Positions 1 to 12,107 of a stretch of DNA of 64,000 nucleotides are shown here, one piece after another. The stretch's first letter is position 1. Every line of letters begins with the position of its first letter. Source of the stretch: Pyrenula massariospora (lineage: Eukaryota > Ascomycota > Eurotiomycetes > Pyrenulales > Pyrenulaceae); assembly GCA_021030905.1 (NCBI GenBank), contig JAGFMI010000003.1, positions 1,798,001 through 1,862,000 of the forward strand, written 5' to 3'. The position numbers and the translations under genes are program-made. Below the pieces are notes generated by a model. That model ran no database searches and was not told where the DNA came from. It worked only from the letters and a program-made list of their open reading frames with translations.

Positions 1-2371
1 GTCGCAAGAGATGTTGTGAAGGAGCACAATGAAGGTCAAGAATGGACGTCTGGAGTCAAAGATGCGCAGTCTAAAATAGAGTTCTTAAAGACAGAGATCA
101 ACTTTAACAATAGCGTTCTCACGAGTTTAAATCGACTAAAAGAGAACCAAGCATCACTGAACAGCGCTGAGCAAGCCTATCATGACCACCGCTTCTTGCA
201 GTCTGCCGCAGATGCAGGCCGCATTCGGAATCAGCTTAGACGAGATAAGGATCTCGGCAGCGTCCGCGTCACTGAAATATTCCAGAAACACCTCGAAAAG
301 GTTCACGATAATGTCTATGAGAAGCTCCAGCGTATGCTTCTAGCTTTTATGAAGGTTGAGCAGGCAGAGGGTAGGCTAGTTTTACGATATTCTAGCATGA
401 TTGAAGGCAAGTGGCCATGACAGATCTTTGTTCTGATGACTGATTGTCCCAGATTCTTCAATATCGTATAATATAGATGAAGTGACCACTAGTTTAAAGC
501 GTCTGGGAGTTCTCGATCGCTCTATGGACCGGCTAAGTAAACACATCGAAACGAGATTCCTTAAAGCAACTCTGTTGCACAGTCCGACTGGATCCCTTGC
601 AATTGATTTTGCAAGCAGCCGCGATGCTATCCAGACGACCACTACGGCCGGATCGATGAGTATGACACAGGCATTTGACAGCCTCACAGCCTTTATGAGC
701 TTCATGATGACTACTGTCCCGATCTCAATTAGAGAGTCCCTTGCAGAAAGACTAGTTCCATATACTGTCAGTGCTCTTATCAATGAATGGCTGACACCGG
801 CTATCCCTCTTGAGCTCTCACAGCTTGAGAGTTTCAATCCGGTTCAACGAAGAACGCAGGAGCTTGCAAACAGGTTGCCCAATTTTCTTGATCATAGCAA
901 GGAACAGCTTGCAGGGTTTTTGGAAAGAGTTCCTCGAATGTGGCTTACGAAACGACGCATGGCTGCCTTGGATAATATCCGATTGACTCTTCAAGCGAAG
1001 CGTGGAGCGAATAAGACTGTCGAGAGAGTGGAAAGACAAAGAATCGAGAACAAAGATGACAATTTAGTAGCAAATGGTGTAGCCGATGATTGGGATACTC
1101 AATGGGGAGATGAGAAGGAAGAAGACTCGGTTGCGCAGTCAGTGCCGGGGAAACCGAAGACGCCCGATGCAGAAGAAGATGATGACAGCGGATGGAATTT
1201 CGATGACGATAATGATAATACTGACAGCTTACAAGATGAAAAGGAGAACCAAAATGATCCTCTGCCGCAGAGTCATGGTGAAGAAGATGAGGACGAAGCT
1301 TGGGGGTGGGGTGACGATAATACCAACGAACAGAAATCACATAATGCTGGCACAGCTGTGGACCGCATGTACGATAATGTTCAAACCCCAAATGGCACGA
1401 AAATTCAGTCCATAGAAGGAGCCTCGAAGGCAAAGGAGATGATCTTGAAGGAGATGTATACTATTACAGATATCCCAGAATCGATTCTCACAATAATTCA
1501 CCAGCAGGTTACGGATGCGCGAGAACTGGGAAGGACCCACTATGACCTTCTCGACCAAAGCTCGTCTATAGCTAGCCTCTTAAGTCTGCCTACCCTTGTA
1601 TTGGCTATGTTTCGTGCTACCGCTCCTACATTCTATGAAACGGGAATTCCAGGCGGAAACATGCAACTATATAACGACTGCATGTTTTTAGCTGAGAGAC
1701 TTGGTGAATTAGCCGGTCAGTCGGAACTCGGTCGCCTGAAGAGCGACATAGGAAGTATGGAGAAATTCGCGAGAATGGCCTACGCACGTGAAATGGAGAC
1801 TCAAAGGACCGTCCTTGACGACCTGCTGGATGGTGCACAGGGCTTTGCGGGCTGCGCCGAATTCCCTGTCTCGACAGAGTGCGAAACTGCGGTCAGCTCC
1901 ACTATCGATCGTCTCCGAACCGCGCACAAAGAATGGAAGCAAATCCTTTCTCACTCCGCGCTTCTTCAATCGATTGGGTCACTACTCTCGCGCGTCATCG
2001 ATAAGATGACGAGAGACATCTTGGATATGGAAGATATATCAGACGCAGACTCGCAGCGATTAGCGGCGTTCTGCAATCAGATCGCGGAATTGGAAGACCT
2101 TTTCATGCCAGAAACTCCACCAAATATGGATGAATCGCACCAAGTGATTGCATTGACAGCAGTCTACGTCCCGAATTGGATACGATTCAGATATCTGGCG
2201 GAGATTCTTGAAAGCAAAATGGTTGATATCAAGTATATGTGGACCGAGAGCGAACTGAGCCACGACTTTACCGCTGAGGAGGTGATCGATTTGATCCAGG
2301 CACTATTCTCTGACACGCGCCACAGGAAGGAGGCTATAGCGGAAATCAGGAGAAGCAGCAGTGGACATTGA
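1..2371 (+). CDS. ZW10/Dsl1-type vesicle tethering protein (5' partial)
   Basis: Exons 1-406 and 453-2371. The frame is open through position 1, so the true start lies upstream; at least 774 residues are encoded here. The N-terminal part is helical and coiled-coil-like. An acidic middle region (about residues 345-420) carries tryptophans in acidic runs (DDWDTQWGDE, WGWGDD). In yeast Dsl1 such an acidic Trp-containing loop binds the COPI coat. ZW10/Dsl1 proteins belong to the tether for Golgi-to-ER vesicles, and animal ZW10 also acts at kinetochores. The intron (407-452, 46 nt) starts with GC, not GT: exon end GAAG then GCAAGT, acceptor CCCAG. Joining there gives an uninterrupted frame, whereas without splicing a stop follows at once. 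The family call rests on overall resemblance plus the acidic-Trp loop. The GC-AG splice is inferred. Confidence 0.72.
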
Positions 2372-3087
2372 TACCAAACATTTAAGAGCCCTTCCTCCAT
2401 GTTCCAAGCTGCGCTCCGCGCATTGGCTATGCAGTTTCATAGAGAGACTATGCGGCCAATCCGGATCACCTAAGTCGATGTGGATCTAATATAACTGTTC
2501 CTAAGGAGCTAGCACCAAACGCACCCCATTTTAATTTGCCGTGCTGCTGAGACCTAACTGGCTTCTCGTTCCATCAAGCGAGAGCCTTTAGCGCAAGTAC
2601 TGAGGAAAGTCTGCAGGTCCTAAAGATCTATTTCAGGCACTCTTATCGGCCTCGGTCTGGAGGCGGCTGCGCATTCTGGGATAAGAATATGGCGTACGTA
2701 CAGATCCCTGCGCGGCTGCGAACATTGTGTATGCGACTAAACGACGAAACAAATCATTGAACTGCTCCATGCGCTTAGAAAGGCACCCATTCATGGGCTG
2801 GTGACCATCTCAGGGTAGATGGTTGTGGCTAACATGTTCCCACAATTTTATCTACATTCTAGGAAGAAAGTGACGTACTACATTTTCAGGAGACGTGTTG
2901 TATTTGACAATAATTATGATGTGACAGTCTTTAACATCTATGGATGAAAATTCCTTCTCCGAAAAGTCTGCACAAGTTGCCGCTTGGCTTTCCGTAAAAA
3001 GTTGTCACCCCACATCTGAGCTTCGAGGAATACCTTACCTATGAATAAACCTACCATTGAAAACTAGATTATTTTTCTGCAGCTCGC
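2372..3087. other. Intergenic gap, ZW10-like to YTM1
   Basis: About 0.7 kb between tandem plus-strand genes. It should hold the 3' end of the tether gene and the YTM1 promoter. I see no long conserved-looking reading frame, repeat or RNA gene in it. Confidence 0.6.
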
Positions 3088-4582
3088 ATGTCAGACCCAA
3101 AGCTGCCTGCGACCCAGTCGCAAGTCCGTATACAATTTACTACGCGAGATACAGACCTGGCAATCTCGGAGATCCCCCCGATCCTCGTGCCTGCGTGTAG
3201 GTATTTCATAGGGTAGCAGAAACAAAAGTAATACGCTGACTTCATGGACAGCATTTCGAAGGCCAGCTCTGAGCGCCCTCATCAACAATCTTCTCGGATC
3301 GGACAAACCGGTGCCTCTTGAGTTCCTTATCAATGGCGCCGTGCTCAGGACAGATCTTGACCAATTCCTAACGAAAAACGGTATATCCTCTGAGTCCACG
3401 CTTGCTGTTGAATACGTGCGCGCCCTAATACCACCTCTGTTCGTCGGATCTTACCAATACGATGATTGGATATCGGATGTTGACGTTCTGTCCTCGACAT
3501 CCCAAGCCGGGAAATGGTCTGAAAGCTTAGGCAGCGTACCACTAGGCCAGGAGAGGGTTCTCACCGCAGGATATGACGGGGTTTTAATGGTCAGGGATTC
3601 ATCCTCGAATATGAGAGCCACTTCTGGCGCATGGACAGAAGGTGGACATGAATTATCTGTGAGGTCAGCCAAATGGCTGTCCTCATCACAGGTTGTTTCC
3701 GGAGGACAAGACTGCGTCATACGGACATGGCAATACAAACAGCACGATCTTCTCTCCCCAGGTTCCCTTGTCCCTCAAATACACCTCTGGGGTCACAGGA
3801 GAAGCGTCGATAAAATCGCCGTCCACAGCCCCTCAAATCGAATACTCTCCGCCTCAAAAGATTGCCGCATTGGCTTCTGGTCGACTTCAAAATCCTCCAG
3901 TCCAGAGGCTCCTTCCGACCTCCTCGCCGCCGCTCGTGGCCGCAAGAAAAAGCGACGAAAGCCCAACCCTTCGATCTCTGTACCTCAGAGGGGCCCACTT
4001 GCGATGATGGAAAAGCACCAAGATGTTGCCACAGACGTCGCATTCGACGCTAAAGATCCTACAGTAGGATACTCGACTTCGTGGGACCATACACTCCAGA
4101 CATGGGATCTGGTGACCAGCAAGCCTGTTTCTGCGCGGACTTTGTCCGCATCACTCACCTGTCTTGAACAAGTGCCAGACTTGTCACTCATTGCCGCGGG
4201 AGCTGTTACACGTTTCATTGCGATGGTCGACCCCAGAGAAGATGCCACGAAAATTAGCGCAATGACACTGCTTGGTCATGACAATTGGGTCTCTTGTCTG
4301 GCAAGGGATCCAAATAGCACCTACGGGCTCGTCAGTGGAGCGCATGATGGGACCTGCAGGATATGGGATTTGAGAAATACAAAGCAAGGAAAAAACGGTC
4401 CGGTGTCGACGCCATTGTATGAGATAAGGAGAAACAAGGGGGAGAAAAAGTCATTGCCGGAAGCAGGAGAAGGTAACAAGGTATTTGGTGTATGCTGGGA
4501 TGAGGCGCTTGGGATCGTAAGCTGTGGGGAGGACAAGACGGTACAGATCAATAAAGGGCAGAGCGTTGGAGCTTCGGCGTAG
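3088..4582 (+). CDS. YTM1: Ribosome biogenesis WD40 protein Ytm1 (WDR12)
   Basis: Exons 3088-3196 and 3252-4582; 479 residues. The start begins MSDPKLPATQ. The N-terminal NLE domain (about residues 8-95) includes the ILVPAS / FRRPALSALIN segment that bridges the intron, and a run of WD40 repeats follows (GHRRSVDKI, WDHTLQTWDL, GHDNWVSCLA, DGTCRIWDLR, GEDKTVQI). Ytm1 pairs with Erb1 and Nop7 in the PeBoW complex, which processes pre-60S ribosomes in the nucleolus. The AAA ATPase Rea1/Mdn1 removes it through the NLE domain. The intron (3197-3251, 55 nt) has donor GTAGGT; the exact donor was chosen because only it restores the NLE frame. A Lys/Arg-rich insert (RGRKKKRRKP) between repeats looks like a nuclear or nucleolar signal. 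Length fits the family. Confidence 0.93.
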
Positions 4583-4987
4583 CTTCTCACTCTGTTCGAT
4601 AGGCGTTGTATATATCTGTGAAGGCCGCCATAATGAAGCAAAATTTGCAATGCTTCCTGATAAACCTGGTACTTTACGACCGCATTACATCGAAGAATCT
4701 CATTGACTTATGTACCTCATTGTCGATGTTTGACGTCATGAAACAAAGTAGTGGAGATCGCCGTATCAGTCAAGAGACCTCAATCCTGCATGAAAACATA
4801 AAATCTTAGCTGAAGTATTTTGACGTCAAAAGGCCGTCGACAACGAATCTTCCCATCGAACCTGAAAGGTTGCCCATGTATTTCTTTGAAGTCTTGCCTT
4901 TTCCGCATAAGAATTTTCCCACATATCTCATCAATTTCTTTGAAGTCTTGCCTCTTCCGCATAACATTACTCCCAGATATTTCATAA
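4583..4987. other. Convergent 3' region, YTM1 / M16 peptidase
   Basis: About 0.4 kb shared by the 3' ends of two convergent genes. It contains a diverged 31-bp direct repeat pair (separate entry) and one perfect TGACGTCA octamer at 4731-4738, probably by chance given its position. No further gene is seen. Confidence 0.55.
4880..4964. repeat. 31-bp direct repeat pair
   Basis: Copies lie at 4880-4910 and 4934-4964, offset by 54 bp. Both start ATTTCTTTGAAGTCTTGCCT and end TTCCGCATAA; I see one mismatch (T/C) in the middle. The pair lies just beyond the stop of the M16 peptidase gene, probably in its 3' UTR. No third copy was noticed in the window. Confidence 0.85.
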
Positions 4988-7900
4988 TCATACGTCTTTT
5001 TCGTCAGCCTCCTCTCCGGAGCCTTCGTCGTCCTCGTCATCTTCACTACCTTCGTCCTCATCCGCGGCTTCCGTCTCGCCTTCGGCCGCTTTGAGACCGT
5101 AATCGTCCTGGAAGGAATTCAAATCTCGAATTTCTGGCTTGAAACCTTGACCCTCAAAGCCTCCTTTGATCGCCTTTTTGCGCATTGCTTAGCTTACAAT
5201 CCTCAGGGTAATTAAAAGCGCGTTACATACCTCTGCAAGTCCAGGTGCGCACGTCACAAACACATCCGCCTTGTGCGGTTGAAACAATTTCCAGACCACG
5301 TCCTTCAACGTATCCTTAATCTGGTCCACGGTCACTTCCCGCACCTTGCGTAGCGCCGTCGTGTAGAAATCGCTCGGTAGGTCCCGGACCACGTCGCGCA
5401 CAAAGTCGGACTGGGCGGCTTCGTCCATGGTTTGCTGATCCTCGACAAATGCGAGCACGATGGAGCTGATGGCCCCCTCCAACATTAAAGGGTCGAACTC
5501 TTGTTGGCCGTTGACATGCTTTTGCACGACGCTTTTGCTCGCTTCGAAGGCTTTGTATGCATCCGGGGAGCGGTAGATTTCTAAAGAGAGCATTCCAGTG
5601 GCGATATTGTGGCCGATTTTGGTCCCGTATGCCAGGCCCGTCCCTCTTACGGCGACCCACAATGGCCCTTCCAAGGCATTGAAATATGCAGTGGCGACCA
5701 TTAGAGCTGGAAGACAAGGATCGTCGTAGGATGAAGGACCTCTGGAAACACTATAGGCGTATGAAGAATCAACCGTTGGCATTGGAACGACGAAGGCGAG
5801 ACTGCCTGTCGTTTTCCCGGCGTCGCTCAATCGGTCAAGACAGTTCGTAAGTGGCGTGAGAGGTTTCGAGCTATCAGGATGGGATTCAAGAGAATTCCAG
5901 GTCGACACTGGTTTGTCCAGATTCTCCACGTCGGTTACAACAAGTATACGGAAATTCTCAGGTTTGCAAAGATGCGATCTCAATGTTTCCATCTGCTTGA
6001 CAACATTCTCAGGCTCTGCCTTCAGGCGATAGCGGATATGTTTGAGGTACAATGCTTTCACAAGCGTGCTCTGAGCCCGACCGACAGACTCCGGAGCGAG
6101 ATGATTCATTGCATGAACATTGCTCAACATCTCGTCGCCACTGCGCTTCGAATCTGGAACATCGGCCAAGAGCCTGTTTGTTACCGCTTGAAGCCGTTCC
6201 ACATCGAAAATCGAATGCCATAGCAGGTCGCGGAACCATTGTATAGCAGTATCATACTTGTCTTTCTCGACCTGAAGAGTGATTCGTACGTCTTCCGCAC
6301 AGCCTAATCGACTACCATCTCCGATATTATACGCCGCAGTGTCGCGTTCTAGCTCCATCACCACTTGCTCAAAATCGAGTCTAGTAGTTCCATTGCGCTT
6401 GACCGGTAATGTGAAAAAGGATCCGGTGTATATAGCCAATAATGGCCGGATATCTAGGGGTATACTCTCAGTAGAAATAATAAGCCTTATGCGTATGAAA
6501 TTCGAAGGAATGTGCTCAAAGTGAATGAAGAGAGGGAGAGCACTGTCGGCATCAATTTTGTCTTGAACGGCATTCTTGGGATTCTTGTCCCCCTTGGAGG
6601 CAGATCCGGCTTTTGCAGCGGTAGAGTCAACAAATCGGATTGAATCCACAGATGGTACTTTGAAACGACCAAGAAGTTCAGAAGGAATCTGTCTGTCATT
6701 TTCCGACTTAGCCTCGTCGAGCTCTTGTTGCTTTTGTTTCAATCCTCCTTCTCCAAGGCGTTTCTTTTGTTCCTCGATTCTTGTCTTCTCGTCCGATTTC
6801 AACTTCTCCGAGAGCTTTGCCGAAGGAGTCCCAAGGATGGACACATGGGGTGCGTCGGACAACCATTTCTTCATGAACGCCCGCCATTGCTCTTCTTCCC
6901 ACTCCGCCAGCTTTTCATAGACTTCTAAGCTGCGAATGTCCAGCAAATTAGAGCCGTCTCGATTTCCGAAGAGGAAATCGTAGATCACTGCTTCAGAGAA
7001 TGAATTCGGCGATGCTTCGGTCTGCCATTTGGTCCTTCTAACCTGCTTTGCAATGCAGTCCCGCATGTGATTCATATCTAAAGGCCGTGAGGTTGTATCT
7101 TCAAGGACTTCAAAGAAACGGTTTTCCACGTGTGCTAATTTTCCGGTCTCAACACTAGATAGAGAAAATTCAACCTCGGTGTATGGGCGAGGCGCAGTTC
7201 CGTACCAGACTCCGCTAGCAACTTGCTCTCGCTCGACCAATGTATTGTCCAAGACCGAAGCCGAAGACGCAGCCAGGTATTCTAATATGACTGCCATCGC
7301 TGTCGAGAGCAGCGTATCATTGCAGCTTGGGCCGAGAAAGGAGATGGTAATCTGACCGTATTCTTCGTCTTCCTCTGGGAACTGCACGCTTTCCACGACT
7401 GATCGCTGTAAATTTGGAGTCTTTGTTGAGTCAATCCACGGTCGTTTGAAAGGCGTCTCAGGACTGGGGATATCACCCATGATGGAATTTTCGAATTTGT
7501 CCAGTAGCTGAAGTAGGTTTTCATGATCTATTTCGCCAGTGACGACCAGACATAGGTTCTTTGGCTGGTACATGACTTTGTGAAATTCTCGAATTCGGGT
7601 AGCCGAAAGCACTCTAAGACGCTCGAGCAGCCCTCCAGTCTCAGATCGAAATCCAGATCCTTCTGGGTAAAGAAGCCTCTTGGATCGAAGAGTCATGAGT
7701 TCGCTGGCGTCATTCTCCCTACCTTGCATCTCAGAATAGACAACTCCTGCGTCTTGACCTGTACCATCAATATGGTGAACTTCTGTTAGGCAGCCAGCGT
7801 CCGTAAGCGTTGGGAGAACGATGTGTTCTAGGTAGACAGGGAGGATTTGAGCGAAGCCTTCCCATCCAGCAGTCTCTACAGTATAAGCCGTATGATCGGT

Positions 7901-8206
7901 GGCAGTCCATGCATTTGTTCCATCTGCATACATTCTGGTCGCCAGTTTGTCTAGTAAACCCTTGTAGTGATAACTTCGTGATCCCATGAACACCAAATGC
8001 TCAAGTGTATGCGGGGCGCCAGAGTCATCATGAATCTCAGTTGCCAGAACAAATTGTCCATAGACTTTAGGCCCTTTCTGGTCAACTACCACGAGCCTCA
8101 TACCAGTTTTCTTGGATTCATATTGCGTGAAATGTGCCTGGCAATAGTCGACGTCGAAGCTCTGCAGTTTTTGAAAATGAAAACCATCTTTCTCGTAGGA
8201 TCCCAT
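4988..8206 (-). CDS. M16 family zinc metallopeptidase (yeast Sdd3/YOL098C-like)
   Basis: Minus strand, exons 8206-5231 and 5173-4988; 1053 residues from the start MGSYEKDGF. The inverted zinc motif HTLEH is at residues 66-70 (two His ligands and the Glu base), and a downstream Glu ligand is likely in YSEMQGREN. Length near 1,050 and the two-half architecture match the large single-chain M16 enzymes (insulysin/PreP relatives), specifically the fungal group with yeast YOL098C. The substrate is unknown. The last intron (5174-5230) uses donor GTATGT and acceptor AAAAAG. It joins PGLAE to AIKGGFEGQG and adds a highly acidic C-terminal tail (Asp/Glu-rich, ending DEKDV). An in-frame upstream exon could add a hydrophobic N-terminus (see findings). 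The gene is divergent from eIF2-gamma and convergent with YTM1. Confidence 0.88.
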
Positions 8207-9137
8207 GATGTATGAGATTACGCAAACGACCGATATAAATGCTATAGCGGATGTGAGAAAATGGCTAGACAAGCAGTGACGTGATGTGAGAATCTTCGAA
8301 CCTCAAGCAACTTACCAAGCGATGTCAACTGCAGCCAGCCACCTAGTGTTCGGACTGATGATGGAACAGACGCCTTTGAAACTGGAAATAGGCGCCAAAA
8401 GATAAGATATGGCAGAGACAGACAGAGGAATACTACCAGGACTTCTAACCACATGCGAAGTTAAGCAAGGCTGTTCCGAACGAAAGAATGTCTAGGCTTT
8501 ACAACCAACAAACTAGCTTAAATAGACTCAGTGAAGAACCAGCTGAAAAGCAGTTGTTGCTTGACTTATGCCTAGAGAATGGATGGAGGTTCGGGTCGGT
8601 GAGGTTACTCTGAAGTACCGCAATGCTCTCGCCAGAGGCTGAAGAGCTCGATGTGGAGCGCCGCAAGGCCTCAGCCTTTCTTAGATGGCAATCGAATTTC
8701 CATTACAAAATTCCACTAAGTATCAGGCAATGTCAGACGTGAGACAGGAGGATGACAGGCATCGGCTGCGGTCCCAGGACTTTTTGACGTCTGATAGGGC
8801 TAGACTTCTGTGTGACTCAAGAAAAAAGGCTCTCTCCAACGAAGCTCGGGATAATTTTCGTCAGCCGCTGTGAGTATTAACCACCACTTCACTTTGCCCA
8901 CGTCTGTACCACAGGATCTCTTCGAGGAACTTATAGAAGGCTTACTGAGTTCGAATTGCATTTCGCACGCCTCAACTGATCGCTGCAAAGAATTTCCTGC
9001 GACTATTTTCGAGCACGAAGGAGCCGTTTCCAGATTCCTCAGCCTAAACTTCCTTTTTCTTGCAATCTTCAAGAGCACGAAAACCAAAACAAGAGCATCG
9101 CGACCTAGGTTACGGTCTACCGCCCGACTCTGCCATT
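8207..9137. promoter_or_regulatory. Divergent promoter region, M16 peptidase / eIF2-gamma
   Basis: About 0.9 kb between two head-to-head genes, so it should drive both. Its left part may hold an extra 5' exon of the M16 gene (8316-8454, minus). No other gene is recognised. Confidence 0.5.
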
Positions 9138-10798
9138 ATGGCGACGAATGGTGACTTCTCCGACGAGGAGTCCCAGCCAGGGTCTCCGGTTGCTGAGGAT
9201 GTCCCAGAACTCGATCACGAGGTTGACGAACCTGAAGACTTAGCCCAAAAACCTAAATCGGCTCTAAAGAAGACGGTACCGACTGCCACAATACCAGAGA
9301 TCGTCCGACCTCCCTTGCCCGAGCAGCCAGATCCAGACACGTTGGATTCCAGCACGTTGACCCCACTTACACCTGAAATCATCGCTCGACAAGCTACAAT
9401 CAACATTGGCACTATTGGGCACGTGGCTCATGGGAAATCTACCGTGGTGAAGGCAATATCTGGTGTCCAGACTGTGCGGTTCAAGAATGAGCTGGAACGA
9501 AATATCACTATCAAGCTGGGTTACGCCAATGCCAAAATCTACAAATGCGACAACGAGGAATGTCCAAGGCCAACCTGCTACAAAAGCTACAAAAGTGAAA
9601 AGGAGGTTGACCCGCCATGTGAGCGAGAAGGATGCACGGGTCGATATCGTCTACTTCGACATGTCTCGTAAGGATCTCCGAATGTTCATTGACAACCCTA
9701 GTGCTAACTTCTTACAGTTTCGTGGACTGCCCAGGCCACGACATTCTCATGAGCACCATGCTTTCTGGCGCCGCAGTCATGGACGCAGCCTTGTTACTCA
9801 TCGCAGGGAATGAAACCTGCCCTCAGCCGCAGACATCAGAACATTTGGCGGCCATTGAGATTATGAAGCTGAAGCACATTATCATTCTCCAAAACAAGGT
9901 TGACCTAATGCGGGAAGAAGGGGCACAGCAACATCACGAGTCGATATTGGACTTTATCAAGGGCACTGTCGCCGCTGGATCGCCGGTGATACCGATTTCT
10001 GCTCAATTGAAGTATAACATAGATGCGATCAATGAGCAGCTCATAACCAGGATCCCTGTTCCTGTTCGAGACTTCAGTGCTACACCACATATGATCGTTA
10101 TCCGATCATTCGACGTCAACAAGCCAGGGGCGGAAATTGAAGATCTGAAAGGCGGCGTCGCCGGCGGAAGCATACTGACCGGTGTCCTCAAACTTGGCGA
10201 TGAGATTGAAATTCGGCCAGGTATCATCAGCAAAGACGAGCAAGGGCGAACGGTCTGCAAGCCCATCATGAGCCGAATTGTGTCACTGTTTGCTGAGCAC
10301 AATGATCTCAAATTCGCCGTTCCCGGTGGCTTGATCGGTGTCGGCACCCGTGTAGACCCGACACTGTGTCGCGCTGATCGGCTTGTGGGCCATGTCCTTG
10401 GTCTACGCGGACGATTGCCGAATATTTATATTGAGCTCGAAGTTAACTATTTCTTGTTGAGAAGACTGTTGGGGGTCAAATCTGCCGATAGAAAGCAAGC
10501 CAAGGTGGCGAAATTGGCGAAGAATGAAGTCTTGATGGTCAACATTGGGTCAACAGCTACCGGCGCCAAAGTCATTGCCGTAAGAGCTGATGCTGCAAAA
10601 CTCAGCTTGACCAGCCCTGCTTGTACAGAGATTGGAGAGAAGATTGCATTGAGCCGGAGGATAGAAAAGCACTGGCGTCTCATCGGTTGGGCCAACATTG
10701 CTGCGTAAGTGCCTCGGAAATTTGCACTATTTCTGTGCATGTTTTATGCTGACACATGCTTTCACAGCGGTACAACGATAGATCCCGACAGTTCTTGA
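9138..10798 (+). CDS. GCD11: Translation initiation factor eIF2 subunit gamma
   Basis: Exons 9138-9667, 9718-10704 and 10768-10798; 515 residues. eIF2-gamma is the GTPase subunit that binds Met-initiator tRNA and carries it to the 40S ribosome. G1 is GHVAHGKST (about residues 95-103), G3 is DCPGH (spanning intron 1) and G4 is NKVD. The [20 protein letters not shown] segment and the Cys-rich zinc-ribbon-like insert ([12 protein letters not shown] ... PPCEREGC) are characteristic of the gamma subunit. An acidic fungal N-terminal extension of about 85 residues precedes the GTPase. Both introns are short (50 and 63 nt) and phase 2. The third exon encodes only the last few residues, ending GTTIDPDSS. 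Confidence 0.97.
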
Positions 10799-11690
10799 TC
10801 GAATCGGCATTGCCATGATGTCATTGTCATGAGAGAGTTCACTCCTTCATAAGCGATCAAAAACGTCGTGAAATCGACTTGCGACCAGACGAACGCTTAC
10901 GAGTAGAGACCCTACCGGGGCGGTGGGTTATGCGGCCTTTCTATTGAATTCAGAAGGTCAGCTCAATTGTCGAGCACAGCGTCAGCATCAGCATTAGCGA
11001 GATATTTTAGGCGTCATGTATCTGCAAGAGATGCTTTAAAAAATCAAAGCAGCGTCAATCTCACTCCATTTACGTTTAGTAAACGCTTCCTTGTGTGCAG
11101 GACTTTAACTCGTAACAATGCAGTGACCAGTCACGTGTAACGCCATCCGAGATTTCCCTTGTGCGGTAGTCATGACGTCGACCACAGACCCGGCCCTGGC
11201 TAAAAGTAAAGAACCTCAGCTTAATGGCGCCATTGATTTAGCTTAATAGGTAAGAAATGACTTTATCAGCTTAGGGATTCCTAAATCTTAACAAGTCCAC
11301 TCAATGCTAGCATTGTTCTACATCTGTTTTTACTGGATTCTAAGATTGTGACCACAACACTCTATCCCTTTGGCTTTGCAAGCGAAGAAAGTTGCTGTAA
11401 CATCTTAAAAACACTTTATTCCATTGCACTTTTTTCCTACCAAACAACTTCACGCACTTAAGTAGCATAGACGAATACCTCTTTCCACCACCGAACGGAT
11501 GATAACGAAGTCCCCCTGGAACTAGCCTACCATCTTGGCTTCCTGTCGACTTTCGAGGTGGTATCAGACTTGAGCGACCCCATACCCAAAGCCTAATATC
11601 CTAGAAACGAAATTATCAATCCCTTTGAGACATCTCTTTTTCTTGAATCAGCTCTGTCGACTGGGATCCTGCCTGACCCGCTTCACTTCA
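10799..11690. other. Intergenic gap, eIF2-gamma to small membrane protein
   Basis: About 0.9 kb between tandem genes. It has a TCACGTGT E-box (11131-11138) and a TGACGTCG CRE-like site (11173-11180), roughly 0.5 kb upstream of the next gene. Neither is proven functional. No RNA gene or long frame is seen. Confidence 0.45.
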
Positions 11691-12107
11691 ATGAGACCTA
11701 CCGGTATCATGTCAGGGGCGACCGGAAACACGCCAATCAAACCCAAACCAGAATCACGGTCTCCCTTCCTTCGCCGCGGCGCCCCTGCCATTGCCGTCGG
11801 CGTCACCGTCCTCACGCTCGCCTACATGAAACTTACAAACGACCCCAAACCGATGAGAACAAGCGAAGTTGCCAACATCGAGAAACGGTACTCTGCTGGT
11901 GGAGCAAAGCCTACACATACCCCCGCCTACGGTGGCACGGCAAGGCCCACGACGAAGTCGAGTGACATGCAATCACAGGCTGTTGGGAAGGATACTTTTC
12001 ATGTGCAAAAGGGAGGGGAGGGCGGTGAGGTGCAGCATCCGACCGAGTCTGGCATGGTAGGGAAGAACCTAAACCAGCTGGCGTATGGGAATCTAGATGG
12101 GAAATGA
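11691..12107 (+). CDS. Small single-pass membrane protein of unknown function
   Basis: Single exon, about 138 residues from ATG 11691 (an in-frame ATG at 11709 is an alternative start). A basic N-terminal stretch (SRSPFLRRG) is followed by one hydrophobic segment (APAIAVGVTVLTLAYMKL, about residues 28-45). The rest is a polar, Gly/Thr/Lys-rich tail with motifs IEKRYSAGGA and KDTFHVQKGG. A basic stretch before one membrane helix and a soluble tail would suit a small mitochondrial inner-membrane protein, but I do not recognise the family and assign no function. It is convergent with the uL5 gene. Confidence 0.6.
   Translation: MRPTGIMSGATGNTPIKPKPESRSPFLRRGAPAIAVGVTVLTLAYMKLTNDPKPMRTSEVANIEKRYSAGGAKPTHTPAYGGTARPTTKSSDMQSQAVGKDTFHVQKGGEGGEVQHPTESGMVGKNLNQLAYGNLDGK

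Noticed and set aside
4731-4738. TGACGTCA CRE-type site
   Set aside because: Lies between two convergent genes, away from any start codon, so a regulatory role is unlikely.
6576-6920. Plus-strand 114-codon frame across the M16 peptidase gene
   Set aside because: It is an antisense shadow of a conserved coding exon and has no independent features.
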